Positions 1 to 8,331 of a stretch of DNA of 64,000 bases are shown here, piece by piece; position 1 is the stretch's first letter, and every line of letters begins with the position of its first letter. Source of the DNA: Prevotella sp. (lineage in GTDB: Bacteria > Bacteroidota > Bacteroidia > Bacteroidales > Bacteroidaceae). The notes below the pieces were generated by a model, which was not told where the DNA came from, made no database searches, and saw nothing but the letters and a program-made list of their open reading frames with translations. The translations under genes and the position numbers were made by a program. The stretch covers positions 22,889 through 86,888 of the forward strand of contig JAFUVB010000003.1 in NCBI GenBank assembly GCA_017471245.1. The letters run 5' to 3'.

Positions 1-958
1 TGGCCTTCTCAACAGCAGCGACCTTAGCATCAATGTCAGTCTCCTGACGCTCATAGAGTTCGACAGCACCCTTGGCAATCACCACGTCCTTCACATAGGT
101 GGGGCGCTTTTCCATGCCACCTGACCATATTGTCATCCAGCCTGCACCTGCCTTGCAGTTTGGCACATTGACCACGCGCTTGCCATCGACATAGAACTTG
201 ATGGCACGCTTGTTGAATGACAGAGCGAAGTGATGCCAGCGGCCATCGTTGATTACACAACACTCGTGAGCCGACGTATGACCTTCCTTATGTGTCCACC
301 CTTCATCGGTGGGACGTACAAAGTCACAGTTAATCGTCTGCTTGTCGTTGCCCATATGGTAGTGGACGGTAAAGATTTCGTTGTCGTGTCGCTGGCTCTC
401 ATGCATAAAGTCAATCTCAATGCTGGGTGCACCATTCTTAGGACGGTCGTCGAAGAGCATATCGTACTCCACGGTAAAGACATCGCCCAGATAGTTCTTG
501 ATGCCACCCTTTACCAACGGAGTAATCCATCCGTCGCCATCAATAAGGGCGATACACTTCTGACCCTGTATGGTTGCAATCTCGGCATTACCGCGAACGA
601 GGTCCCACTTAGAGGGGAACTCGCCCACCTGCTCGCCCTGCATATTATCCTCGAACATCACGACACTGCCACGCACGAAGTCGCTCTTAGCGGCACCTGC
701 CTGAGGATCGTAGTTGTCAACACCGTCTGCATCCTCATAGTCAGCATCCGCCTTTGAGCTCTTGCTGCTGCCACTCTTTTTGCCGTCGAGCACCTTGTCG
801 GCATTCTTATCCACCGTGCGCTCCACCTTGTTCTCAATCTTTTGCTTAGCTTTTTCTATAGCTTTCTCACCCAGTTTCTTCAGAAACCCTTGTGCGCTGG
901 CATTGGCCGAGCACATCAATGCAATCGCAATGATTGCTGCAATTTTCTTAGTTTTCAT
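1..958 (-). CDS. Secreted OmpA-family-type protein, N-terminal part (runs off left edge)
   Basis: Reading leftward from ATG at 958 gives about 319 codons with no stop before the window edge, so the C-terminus is missing. Residues 1-22 form a signal peptide ending ASA-Q. Next comes a lysine-rich helix (GFLKKLGEKAIEKAKQK) and an Asp/Ser-rich linker, then a beta-rich concanavalin/LamG-like region (EFPSKWDLVRGNAE, FTVEYDMLFDD, DGRWHHFALSFNKRAIKFYVDG). In Bacteroidales this architecture usually precedes a C-terminal OmpA peptidoglycan-binding domain; that part would lie off the window, so the family name is inference. The gene is divergent from the sensor kinase. Its promoter overlaps a 19-bp operator also found at the regulator gene promoter, so it is a likely target of that two-component system. 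Confidence 0.65.
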   Translation of the reverse strand, partial: MKTKKIAAIIAIALMCSANASAQGFLKKLGEKAIEKAKQKIENKVERTVDKNADKVLDGKKSGSSKSSKADADYEDADGVDNYDPQAGAAKSDFVRGSVVMFEDNMQGEQVGEFPSKWDLVRGNAEIATIQGQKCIALIDGDGWITPLVKGGIKNYLGDVFTVEYDMLFDDRPKNGAPSIEIDFMHESQRHDNEIFTVHYHMGNDKQTINCDFVRPTDEGWTHKEGHTSAHECCVINDGRWHHFALSFNKRAIKFYVDGKRVVNVPNCKAGAGWMTIWSGGMEKRPTYVKDVVIAKGAVELYERQETDIDAKVAAVEKA

Positions 959-992
959 ATTATCTGAGATTTGTTATTGATATATTTGGCTA

Positions 993-1039
993 CAAAGATA
1001 GAATAAATAGTTGTTTTATACAATCCCCCAAATGTGGGT
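993..1039 (-). promoter_or_regulatory. Promoter plus 19-bp operator of the divergent secreted-protein gene
   Basis: On the minus strand, ACCCACATTTGGGGGATTG (1039-1021) ends in ATTG, which serves as the -33 box. It is followed by exactly 20 bp and TATCTTTG (1000-993), a Bacteroidetes -7 box. The same 19 bases, in the same relation to a -7 box, lie upstream of the response regulator gene at 3174-3220. Confidence 0.7.
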
Positions 1040-1139
1040 ATTTCAGTGTGCAAGGTGCAAAAAATATGCTTTGCTGCCATGTTTGTGCCTTTTCGTTCAC
1101 TACAATTGGGGGGTGTGTAAGAAAAAAATACGCAATGGC

Positions 1140-1170
1140 TTTGATAATTCCAAGAAATTCACTATATTTG
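1140..1170 (+). promoter_or_regulatory. Promoter of the sensor kinase gene
   Basis: TTTG (1140-1143), 19 bp, then TATATTTG (1163-1170), 23 bp before the ATG at 1194. A degenerate relative of the operator (ATTGGGGGGTGTG, 1105-1117) lies just upstream but does not overlap the -33 box. Confidence 0.6.
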
Positions 1171-1193
1171 TAATCGAAATAAACTCAGACTGA

Positions 1194-3170
1194 ATGAAAC
1201 AGTATCAAACAGAAATCAAAAAGCCCAACAGAATCATGTTCATCTTGATCGCTGTCATGATGCTTCCCTTTATGGCAGGGCAGCAGCTGATGGCATATAC
1301 CGACCACCGGAACACCAAGACCGATTCTGCTGAGCAAGTGCTCAACAGCGGGAAACACCTGACTGACAAGGAACGGATGGATTGTTACTACGAGCTGGTG
1401 AGGGGATTTCTTGGCAAGGATACCCGGAAACATGATTTCTACTGCCATCAGATGCTCGCCCTGACCTATAAGATGGATGCTCTGAACATGCGCGAATCGG
1501 CTCTCTATCACTTGGGACTTCAGCATTATGGGCAGGACGACTATAAGAAAGCTGAAGAGTATTTCATCCGGGCGCTCGCCGTGGTAGACACCATGCGAAA
1601 CGAGAAACGCTACAACGAAGGCACCATTGATGATGATTACTCACAGCTCTATGGAGCATTGGGCAATCTGTATAACATTCAAGACAAGGCGCTGCTTGCC
1701 ATTGAGTATTACCAGAAGGCGCTTCCCATCTTCGAAAAGCACGGATGGTTAGAGAGCCAGTGCATTCTGCATCACAATCTGGCTGAACTCTATCTCTCCA
1801 TGGGCAACTACGAGAAAGCTGAACATCATTACTTGCTCGCCCAAGAGAGAGGCTACCAGGCCAAAGACTCACTCATGATGGTGATGCCACGCAAGGGATT
1901 GGTGAAAATCTACTTGAGTCAGGGCGACTATGAAAAGGTTCGAAGCACCATAGAACCTGCCTACGCCTACTATCACGCCCACCGTGATGAGGAGAATGGA
2001 GACTATTCGGAGATACTCTCCTCTATGGTGAAGATGCACCTGATGAGTGGTCATGAGAATCTGAAAGCAGCAAAGAAGTTTGCCTCAGAGGCTCTTTCGC
2101 TCGCCGAAGGCGAACTGATGACCGAGATAAAGTGCGACATCTATGCCGCCGCATGTATGACCGCCATGCGCGAAAACAACTGGCAACAGGCTTTGGAATA
2201 TGGATTGAAGAGCATTCACGAGGATGATGAGAGCGCCACTTTGGGTGATACCGGCTGCTATGAGATGCTGGCTGTGATCTACATGCACCTCGGCAATCTC
2301 GACGAAGCGCAAAAATATATCAAGAAGGTGAGGGCAATGATGGAGCAATACGCCACCAGCCATTATCAGTCGGGACTCTCGCAGATGGAGGTAATCTATG
2401 AGACGAACAAGAAACAGGAAGCCATCACGCGGCTGAAACGCGAGAAACAATGGCTCATCTGGGGCGGAGTGCTCCTCGTTGCTGTGCTTCTGTTGCTGGC
2501 TGTTGTGTTCTATCTGCTGTGGCGCAGCGTTTCGCTCAGCAAGAAGCACGACATGGTGATGGCGAAGCTTAACGGCGAAATAGCAGAACGTGTGCGCATC
2601 TCGCGCGATTTGCACGACCGGTTAGGCGGCATGCTCACTGCCATCAGGCAGAATATAGACTTGCAGATGCATCTCTCCGATAATGAACGGGCAGGGGAGA
2701 GCGGGTACGGTGGCATGCAGACAGCTCTACGCCTCACCGATGATGCTATTCGCGAGATGCGCAATGTGGCTCACCATCTTCTTCCCGATTCTTTGCGGCG
2801 ATATGGGCTACGTGTTGCGCTGCGCGACTTCTGCCAGTCGATGAAGAATGTAAGCTTCTCCTTCACAGGCGAGGAGAAATATATAAACAAGCGGCATGAA
2901 GAAGCCCTCTATTGCATAGCAAACGAGCTGGTGAACAATGCCGTGAAGAATGCGCAGGCATCGCACATACAGGTGCAGCTCATGGCCGACGAGACATATA
3001 ACGTGGTAAACGTGAGCGACAATGGTGTGGGAATGCCCGCTGACAACACCGGAAATGGGATGGGAATGCAGAACATTCGTGAGCGAGTGGCATCCATCGG
3101 AGGCGTTCTGACATGCTATTCCAAGGCCGGAGAGGGTACGGAAATCAACGTGGAAGTAAAAAATCAATGA
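1194..3170 (+). CDS. TPR-containing sensor histidine kinase (HisKA_3 type)
   Basis: Membrane sensor kinase of a two-component system, 658 aa. An N-terminal hydrophobic segment (about residues 15-34) exports a region of tetratricopeptide repeats (about 70-400). A transmembrane helix follows near 419-441, then a short linker. The dimerisation/phosphotransfer motif RISRDLHDRLGGML has its phospho-accepting His near 474. The HATPase_c domain shows an N box (ELVNNAVKNA, about 578) and G boxes (DNGVGMP; GNGMGMQNIRERV). The HisKA_3 class normally pairs with NarL/LuxR-type regulators, and one follows 79 bp downstream. The signal sensed is unknown; periplasmic TPRs suggest a protein or envelope cue (inference). 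Confidence 0.9.
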   Translation: MKQYQTEIKKPNRIMFILIAVMMLPFMAGQQLMAYTDHRNTKTDSAEQVLNSGKHLTDKERMDCYYELVRGFLGKDTRKHDFYCHQMLALTYKMDALNMRESALYHLGLQHYGQDDYKKAEEYFIRALAVVDTMRNEKRYNEGTIDDDYSQLYGALGNLYNIQDKALLAIEYYQKALPIFEKHGWLESQCILHHNLAELYLSMGNYEKAEHHYLLAQERGYQAKDSLMMVMPRKGLVKIYLSQGDYEKVRSTIEPAYAYYHAHRDEENGDYSEILSSMVKMHLMSGHENLKAAKKFASEALSLAEGELMTEIKCDIYAAACMTAMRENNWQQALEYGLKSIHEDDESATLGDTGCYEMLAVIYMHLGNLDEAQKYIKKVRAMMEQYATSHYQSGLSQMEVIYETNKKQEAITRLKREKQWLIWGGVLLVAVLLLLAVVFYLLWRSVSLSKKHDMVMAKLNGEIAERVRISRDLHDRLGGMLTAIRQNIDLQMHLSDNERAGESGYGGMQTALRLTDDAIREMRNVAHHLLPDSLRRYGLRVALRDFCQSMKNVSFSFTGEEKYINKRHEEALYCIANELVNNAVKNAQASHIQVQLMADETYNVVNVSDNGVGMPADNTGNGMGMQNIRERVASIGGVLTCYSKAGEGTEINVEVKNQ

Positions 3171-3173
3171 AAA

Positions 3174-3220
3174 ACCCACATTTGGGGGATTGCATGTTTC
3201 ACAGAAACTATGTACATTTG
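3174..3220 (+). promoter_or_regulatory. Promoter plus 19-bp operator of the response regulator gene
   Basis: ACCCACATTTGGGGGATTG (3174-3192) is an exact inverted copy of 1021-1039. Its last four bases act as the -33 box, then 20 bp, then TACATTTG (3213-3220). This implies autoregulation of the regulator gene separately from the kinase gene (inference). Confidence 0.7.
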
Positions 3221-3249
3221 CACCGTAAACAATAATTACGAAATATTTG

Positions 3250-3861
3250 ATGATTGACGTTATCATTGCCGATGATCATAAACTGGTGGCAGATGGCATT
3301 TCAAGACTGATTGATGGAAAGGAAAATATCAAGGTTGTAGCCGTGGCTCACGCTCTCAAGGAAGCACAAGAACTACTTTCCATTCATAAGCCGCAAGTAT
3401 TGCTGCTTGATATCGCCATGCCCGATGGCGATGGTATTGATGCTATACCGCTGTTTACAGCGGCAAGTCCACACACGCGAATCATCATTCTCACCGTATA
3501 TGCAGAGAGGGCTGTCATCAAGAGAGCTATGGATGGCGGTGCCTCCGGCTATATACTGAAAAGCACAAGTGCAGACGAGGTGATTGAAGGTATATGCGAA
3601 GTGGCGCGCGGCAATACGTTTATCTGCCGTGAATCGCAAGAGCTGTTCGCAGGATTCAAGGAGTCGGCGCCTTCGCTGACCATGCGCGAGCGCGAGATTC
3701 TCAGGCTTGTGGTGGAGGGAAACACCATGAAACAGATTGCCGATAAGCTGAACCTGGGTTTTGAAACGGTGCACAGCTATACCAAATATCTGCGCCAAAA
3801 GCTTGGTTGCAACAACACGGCATCGCTCGTGCGCAGGGCTATCGAGCTCCATCTCGTATAG
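3250..3861 (+). CDS. LuxR/NarL-family response regulator
   Basis: A 203-aa two-domain transcription factor. The N-terminal receiver domain has an acidic pair near the start (IADDHK) and the phospho-accepting Asp in VLLLDIAMPDGDG (about residue 55). The C-terminal LuxR-type helix-turn-helix reads LTMREREILRLVVEGNTMKQ, then the recognition helix region ETVHSYTKYLRQKLG. The ATG at 3250 is preferred over the in-frame TTG one codon earlier. It pairs with the kinase upstream. The operator at its own promoter and at the divergent gene promoter is its probable binding site. Confidence 0.92.
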   Translation: MIDVIIADDHKLVADGISRLIDGKENIKVVAVAHALKEAQELLSIHKPQVLLLDIAMPDGDGIDAIPLFTAASPHTRIIILTVYAERAVIKRAMDGGASGYILKSTSADEVIEGICEVARGNTFICRESQELFAGFKESAPSLTMREREILRLVVEGNTMKQIADKLNLGFETVHSYTKYLRQKLGCNNTASLVRRAIELHLV

Positions 3862-3865
3862 TTTC

Positions 3866-3950
3866 CATTTCTCTCACCTCTAATCTCACCTCTATTCTCT
3901 CACCTCTAATCTTCTCACCTCTCACCTCTAATCTTCTCACCTCTAATCAA
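3866..3950 (+). repeat. Tandem CTCACCTCTAATCT-type repeats
   Basis: Seven loosely spaced copies of CTCACCTCTAAT or a close variant fill the space between the regulator stop codon and its terminator. The same oligonucleotide family recurs near 7378, 16931, 17090, 24446, 24535 and 53288. Confidence 0.8.
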
Positions 3951-3953
3951 CTA

Positions 3954-3977
3954 AAAACTTCATGGATGAAGTTTTTT
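3954..3977 (+). terminator. Intrinsic terminator after the two-component genes
   Basis: AAAACTTCAT and ATGAAGTTTT form a near-perfect hairpin that runs directly into six T. Confidence 0.8.
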
Positions 3978-3995
3978 CATTTTTCTTTCAAGATT

Positions 3996-4027
3996 TTTGG
4001 GAGGTTTCCTGAAAATTCGTACCTTTG
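3996..4027 (+). promoter_or_regulatory. Promoter of the MFS transporter gene
   Basis: TTTG (3996-3999), exactly 20 bp, TACCTTTG (4020-4027). Predicted start of transcription is near 4033, giving a leader of about 115 nt. Confidence 0.75.
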
Positions 4028-4033
4028 CACCCC

Positions 4034-4133
4034 GAAGTCGGAGACACCAATAACGTGTGGCGGGCAGAGAAACCCGTGTAAGTCCGGTTATGAACACAAC
4101 AGAAGGCTTCAGATTATTAACGCAGTTCATAAC
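4034..4133 (+). promoter_or_regulatory. Structured 5' leader, candidate cis-regulatory RNA
   Basis: The leader contains GAAGTC (4034-4039) pairing GGCTTC (4105-4110), TAAC (4051-4054) pairing GTTA (4087-4090), a CGGG/CCCG hairpin (4061-4076), and GTTATGAAC (4087-4095), exactly complementary to GTTCATAAC (4125-4133) close to the start codon at 4148. GTTA belongs to two alternative helices, as in a switch. It matches no riboswitch class I can name. Confidence 0.45.
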
Positions 4134-4147
4134 AAAAAAACAGAAAA

Positions 4148-5320
4148 ATGAAGAAAGTATCGTCGGTGGTAACTGCCACCATCCTATCCATGTCGTTGCT
4201 CACTGTGATGGCTGGCGCTGCCATAGCTCCGGCACTCGACATCATCCACCAGCATTTCGCCTCGTCGCAGCTGTTTCTCGTGCAGCTCATAGTCAGCATT
4301 CCTGCCATTTTCATCATCATCACCAATCTGTTTTTCCTGCCCATCAGTCGCCGATTCGGGTCGCGCATCATTGCCATTGCCGGTCTTTTGCTCTATATTG
4401 TCAGTGGAGCAGGCTGCTATTTCGTCGACTCTGTTTCTGCCATGCTTGTGATGCGGGCGTTGCTTGGTGTGAGCGTGGGACTCATCATGCCGCTTTCCAC
4501 GGGTTTGCTCTCGTATTATTTCCCACCGGAAGAGCAGGCGCGGCTCATGGGACTCTCTGCCGCCATGAACCAGATGGGCGGAGTGGTAGCCACGTTGCTT
4601 GCCGGAATGCTTGCAACCATTGAGTGGAACGATGCCTTTCTGGTGTATCTGCTTGGAGCGGTGGCACTCTTCATGGTTGTGAGATGGCTTCCCGATGAGC
4701 ACCTCGGCTCGTCGAACAAGCGCGGAAAGGCATTCCACCCGCGCCAGTTGCTCAAGTTTCATCCCTCAGTGGTGGGCATGCTGCTGCTCATGACCATCTT
4801 CTTCGTCTTCCCGACCAACTTTGCCATCATCACCAGTCGGCAACTTGGGCTCTCCACAATCCACATCACCGTCATCATGGTGGGGCTCGACGTGGTGGCA
4901 TTCTTTGCCGGACTGGTGTTCGGAACGTTGATGAAGCATTTCCGCAAGGCGATAAAATACTTTGCGCCGTTGGCATTCTTGGCAGGCTATCTTTGCTATG
5001 CCGTGGCAGAAACCATTGCGCCGGTCATCATCGGATCGGTTCTCATCGGACTTGCCAACGGTGTGGGAGTGCCATATCTGCTCACCATCGCATCCATCAA
5101 GGCGGGGCGCAACGCGGCAACCACCGTCATGCCGTTGCTCTCGGCAGCTCTCTATCTCGGTCAGTTCCTCTCGCCCATACTCGTGGTGCCGCTTTCGCGC
5201 CTGCTTTTCGGTTCTGCATGCGTGGAAGCACCCTATTTCGTGGCAGTATTGTTCAGCATCGTGTTTTTGGCGCAAGTGTTTTTCACCCGTCAATTCCAGA
5301 GCTTGCCGCCCGAAAAATGA
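4148..5320 (+). CDS. Major facilitator superfamily transporter
   Basis: A 390-aa inner-membrane transporter with about twelve hydrophobic segments. After TM2 the loop FFLPISRRFGSRIIA resembles MFS motif A (G-x3-D/R-R-x-G-x-R/K), and TM4-5 carry RALLGVSVGLIMPLSTGLL. The overall form resembles drug- or sugar-efflux MFS members (AraJ/Bcr-like), but substrate cannot be read from sequence. It is expressed alone from a strong promoter behind a structured leader. The next gene is convergent, 16 bp away. Confidence 0.85.
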   Translation: MKKVSSVVTATILSMSLLTVMAGAAIAPALDIIHQHFASSQLFLVQLIVSIPAIFIIITNLFFLPISRRFGSRIIAIAGLLLYIVSGAGCYFVDSVSAMLVMRALLGVSVGLIMPLSTGLLSYYFPPEEQARLMGLSAAMNQMGGVVATLLAGMLATIEWNDAFLVYLLGAVALFMVVRWLPDEHLGSSNKRGKAFHPRQLLKFHPSVVGMLLLMTIFFVFPTNFAIITSRQLGLSTIHITVIMVGLDVVAFFAGLVFGTLMKHFRKAIKYFAPLAFLAGYLCYAVAETIAPVIIGSVLIGLANGVGVPYLLTIASIKAGRNAATTVMPLLSAALYLGQFLSPILVVPLSRLLFGSACVEAPYFVAVLFSIVFLAQVFFTRQFQSLPPEK

Positions 5321-5336
5321 TGGTTTCCCATATAGT

Positions 5337-6056
5337 TTATCCTTTGTCGCCGAGTGGCTGATGTGCGCTCATGACGGCACGGAAGAACGAGAATTCAAAC
5401 TCAGGATTCATCTGTTCTAACTGGGCGATGATGTTTTTCATGTCGAAACGGTGGGAGGCATCCTCAAAAGGACAGTTTTTCACCTGCTTCCTGAAACCTT
5501 GCTGCTTGGCATGTTGCTGCAAAAGGTGCTCGCGGATGAGGCATAGCGGGCGTATGATGGTCATGGGGAACTTGTCCATTCGCAGCTTTGGGGGCATGGA
5601 GTCGAAGTTTCCTTGGAAGGTGAGGTTCATCAGTGCCGTCTGCATGATATCATCCTTGTTGTGTCCCAGTGCGATCTTGTTGCAATTCAATTGCTTTGCC
5701 AGTTCGAAGAGCTGCTTCCGCCTGTTCCATGAGCATAGAAAACAGTGGGTGTGGCGTTTGTCGGTGCTTTCGTCGAATGATGTTTCCACGATGTGCAGGC
5801 TGACGTTCAGCTCCTTTGCAAATGCGTGCAGGTATGCCTCGTCGTTCTGATAGGGTATGTTCTTCATGCGGATGAAGGCTGCCTCCACCTGGAATTTGGG
5901 GAAGAAGATGCGTGAACGCTTGGCGAGCAATTGCAGCAATGCCAACGAGTCTTTGCCGCCGGAGAGTCCCACGAGTATTCTGTCGCCATCTTCGATGAGG
6001 CGGTAATCTCTGAGGGCTTTATTAAAAAGCTGAGTGATTTTCTGTTCGTTGGTCAT
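5337..6056 (-). CDS. ttcA: tRNA 2-thiocytidine(32) synthetase-like PP-loop ATPase
   Basis: A 239-aa adenine-nucleotide alpha-hydrolase. The PP-loop SGGKDSLALL lies at about residues 29-38. A CxxC pair follows in THCFLCSWNRRKQLF, with a further cysteine in KNCPFEDASHRF, matching the three cysteines that hold the iron-sulfur cluster in TtcA. TtcA thiolates cytidine 32 of some tRNAs. The related lysidine synthetase TilS lacks this cysteine set, which favours TtcA. Start at ATG 6056. Confidence 0.8.
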   Translation of the reverse strand: MTNEQKITQLFNKALRDYRLIEDGDRILVGLSGGKDSLALLQLLAKRSRIFFPKFQVEAAFIRMKNIPYQNDEAYLHAFAKELNVSLHIVETSFDESTDKRHTHCFLCSWNRRKQLFELAKQLNCNKIALGHNKDDIMQTALMNLTFQGNFDSMPPKLRMDKFPMTIIRPLCLIREHLLQQHAKQQGFRKQVKNCPFEDASHRFDMKNIIAQLEQMNPEFEFSFFRAVMSAHQPLGDKG

Positions 6057-6090
6057 GGCTGTTTTCTTTTTGGGATGAAGGGTTGTGGTT

Positions 6091-6156
6091 TCTTATAGGG
6101 CTTATGGGGCTTATAAGCCCTATAGGACCTATAAGCCCCATAAGCCTTATAGGCTA
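6091..6156. repeat. ATAAGCCC/GGGCTTAT palindromic repeats
   Basis: Overlapping inverted copies of ATAAGCCC with CCTATA spacers, including the perfect palindrome GGGCTTATAAGCCC. The family recurs inside ilvD (11404-11453) and between ilvB and ilvN (13896-14012). Confidence 0.8.
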
Positions 6157-6171
6157 TTCAGGGCATTGGCG

Positions 6172-6819
6172 CTATATATATTGCAGCAGGATGTCCCATA
6201 CGGCGATGATGTGGCACACCGATCCGGCGAGCACAAAGAAATGAAACACCGAGTGCATGTATTTCTTCTTGTTAAGACTATAGAACACTGCTCCCGTGAT
6301 ATAGCACACTCCTTCGGCGACAATCCAGATGACTGCCGCCGTGCTGACACTGTCGATGAGCGGCTTGAACGCCACAAGCACCGACAATCCCATACCTATG
6401 AAACAGAATGTCTCTATGTTGCTGTGCTCCTTGAGACGGATAAAGCTTACCGTTGTGCCTGCTATGGCGCACAGCCATACAAAGCAAAACAGTATCCATC
6501 CCCAGTAACCTTGTTCGCGCATCGCGATAAGCGTGATGGGAGAATAGCTTCCGGCGATGTGCCAGTAGATGGCAGCGTGGTCGAAACGGCGGAGAATCTC
6601 CTTCGCCTTGTATCTGCGCGGCAACGCATGGTATACGGTTGATGTGCCATAAGAGCCAAGCATGCCGAAGAGATAGAGGATAACACCCGTGCGAGCCCAA
6701 CCGTCGCCCGCGCGGAAACACCATACCAGAAAGATGATGCCCACCACCACGCCCAGCAGGATGCCTGCTCCGTGGCTTGATGAGTTGATGATTTCTTCTT
6801 TCTTCGTATACTTGATCAT
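6172..6819 (-). CDS. Hemolysin III / PAQR-family membrane protein
   Basis: A 215-aa protein with seven predicted membrane segments. Family motifs are visible: SSSHGAGILLG in the first helix, SYGTSTVYHA, RFDHAAIYWHIAGSYSPITL, and the C-terminal HSVFHFFVLAGSVCHI. The conserved His and Asp residues bind zinc in related PAQR proteins. Start at MIKYTKKEE (ATG 6819); the upstream in-frame extension would overlap the cobC-like gene. It follows that gene by 7 bp on the same strand and may be co-transcribed. The name is historical; true function is unclear. Confidence 0.85.
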   Translation of the reverse strand: MIKYTKKEEIINSSSHGAGILLGVVVGIIFLVWCFRAGDGWARTGVILYLFGMLGSYGTSTVYHALPRRYKAKEILRRFDHAAIYWHIAGSYSPITLIAMREQGYWGWILFCFVWLCAIAGTTVSFIRLKEHSNIETFCFIGMGLSVLVAFKPLIDSVSTAAVIWIVAEGVCYITGAVFYSLNKKKYMHSVFHFFVLAGSVCHIIAVWDILLQYI

Positions 6820-6826
6820 ACTATTA

Positions 6827-7360
6827 TCATAGTTGGAACCGCTGGATGCCGCCGTATGGGGTGAGATGGCGGAAGCAATCGGTTTCGGGAAACAGCCCTG
6901 CATACACGCCGGCGCATATCAGCACGCCCCCGTGAGCGAAGATGGCAACGCGCTCAAAGGGCTTTTTGCTGAGCTCATTCAGGAAGTCTGCCACCCGCTG
7001 ATATACAATGCGGTAGCTCTCACCGTTGGTTGCGGCGAGGTTCATATAGTCTTCATACCATTTGCGAATGGCTGGATCCTCGCGTTCAATGTCCTCGTAG
7101 AGGCGGTTCTCCCAGTCGCCCATGTTCATTTCCTTCAGTCTGTCGTCGAGGATAGGGTGCTCATATCCGCAGAAAGCCGCCAGTTTGCGGGCGCGGGTGA
7201 GCGGTGATGAGAACACGCAGTCGAACTTCACGTCACCGAGATTGCGCTTAGTCTCTGCTGCTTCTTGCTCAAACGTTGCCGCCACCGGCACATCGCTCCA
7301 TCCGTAGCACATTCCCTTGGGAACATCCACCGACGTATGTCTGATCATTGTTACTTCCAT
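6827..7360 (-). CDS. cobC: Alpha-ribazole phosphatase, histidine phosphatase family
   Basis: A 177-aa histidine phosphatase. The N-terminal catalytic motif is IRHTSVDVPKGMCYGWSDVP (RHT in place of RHG, as in CobC proteins). SSPLTRARKLA supplies the second phosphate-binding Arg, and VAIFAHGGVL the C-terminal His. The enzyme removes the phosphate from alpha-ribazole phosphate or cobalamin phosphate. Its place downstream of cobU-cobT-cobS supports this role over a generic phosphoglycerate mutase. Confidence 0.85.
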   Translation of the reverse strand: MEVTMIRHTSVDVPKGMCYGWSDVPVAATFEQEAAETKRNLGDVKFDCVFSSPLTRARKLAAFCGYEHPILDDRLKEMNMGDWENRLYEDIEREDPAIRKWYEDYMNLAATNGESYRIVYQRVADFLNELSKKPFERVAIFAHGGVLICAGVYAGLFPETDCFRHLTPYGGIQRFQL

Positions 7361-7377
7361 ATCTTGTCGTTTTTTTT

Positions 7378-7530
7378 AAATTCTCACCTCTCATTCCTCA
7401 CCTCTCACTGCCACATTGCTATTCTCTCACCTCTCACCTCTGCCTTCTCACCTCTAAAACTTGCTTCTTGCTTCTTTTCAATCAAATCTCTTGCTTCTTG
7501 CCTCTTGCCTCTTGCTTCTTGATATCTCAA
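7378..7530. repeat. Mixed CTCACCTCTC and CTTGCTTCTTG repeats in the cob cluster
   Basis: The cobS-cobC gap is filled by two low-complexity families: CTCACCTCTC copies (7381-7455) and CTTGCTTCTTGCCTC copies (7458-7520). In the transcribed (minus) strand these read as purine-rich GAGGTGAGAGG and GAAGCAAGAGG. Confidence 0.8.
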
Positions 7531-7533
7531 ACC

Positions 7534-8331
7534 TTAGTTTAGCTGAGCAGCCACCGTGAGGTAGAAACTCAGTTCAACGAGCAGGAACAAGGCACCACAA
7601 CAGTCGCCCGTATAGCCCTTAATCTTCTTCAGCATCATGTAATAGAGGAAATACATCACGATGCAAGGCACGAAGATAATCAGATCCCAGCGCAGCGTGC
7701 AGTATTTAATGCCAACGAAAAGCAGTGGAATCATGGGCAGCATGCCCTGAAAAAACAGGCTGATACCTGCCGGAATGCTCATCTTCCGGTACACAGTTTT
7801 GTTCTTGGCAGTCTCTTCGGTGCGCGCGTAAGGCAGGAATATGACGATTTGCGCTGCCAGCATCTTGCTGTAAGCATCACCTGCAAGCACGGCGAGCACG
7901 GCATAGAAGGGCGACAGCGAGTAGAGCGCCGTGAAGAGCAGCGCCAGATAGAGGATGATTCCCAGCACGCCGTAGGTGCCGATATGTGAGTCTTTCATGA
8001 TCAAGAGGATGCGTTCACGGTCGTTGCCGCCGCCTCCGAACCCGTCGAAAAAGTCGCACAGTCCGTCTTCATGCAGTGCTCCGGTCATCAGGATGCGAAG
8101 GATGATGGCGAGCAAGATGGTGATGTGGTAGGGCATGATCATGCTGCCGAAGTAGATGACGAGTGCCATGGAGCCACCCGTCAGCCATCCCGCGAGCGGC
8201 CAATGCTCCACTACTGTCTTGTAGCATTGCTGTGGTGGCTGGTAGATACGCCAGAACGGCAGTCGCGTGAAGAATATGAAAGCGGCATAGATTCGCTGCC
8301 ACCATTTGGTTTGGTCAATGTTTATCTCCAT
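7534..8331 (-). CDS. cobS: Adenosylcobinamide-GDP ribazoletransferase (cobalamin synthase)
   Basis: A 265-aa integral membrane enzyme that joins adenosylcobinamide-GDP to alpha-ribazole. The family signature GALHEDGLCDFFDGFGGG with its acidic metal-binding residues is near residues 83-100, followed by RILLIMKDSHIGTYG. Several hydrophobic helices follow. Its ATG overlaps the cobT stop codon (TGATG), so the two are translationally coupled. It acts directly after CobU and CobT. Confidence 0.93.
   Translation of the reverse strand: MEINIDQTKWWQRIYAAFIFFTRLPFWRIYQPPQQCYKTVVEHWPLAGWLTGGSMALVIYFGSMIMPYHITILLAIILRILMTGALHEDGLCDFFDGFGGGGNDRERILLIMKDSHIGTYGVLGIILYLALLFTALYSLSPFYAVLAVLAGDAYSKMLAAQIVIFLPYARTEETAKNKTVYRKMSIPAGISLFFQGMLPMIPLLFVGIKYCTLRWDLIIFVPCIVMYFLYYMMLKKIKGYTGDCCGALFLLVELSFYLTVAAQLN

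Noticed and set aside
4031-4048. Cobalamin riboswitch (CCGAAGTCGGAGACACC resembles a B12 box)
   Set aside because: The promoter lies directly upstream, so the conserved 5' two-thirds of such a riboswitch cannot be present.
3807-4151. Plus-strand frame across the regulator end and the MFS leader
   Set aside because: Runs through repeats, a terminator and a promoter; no coding signature.
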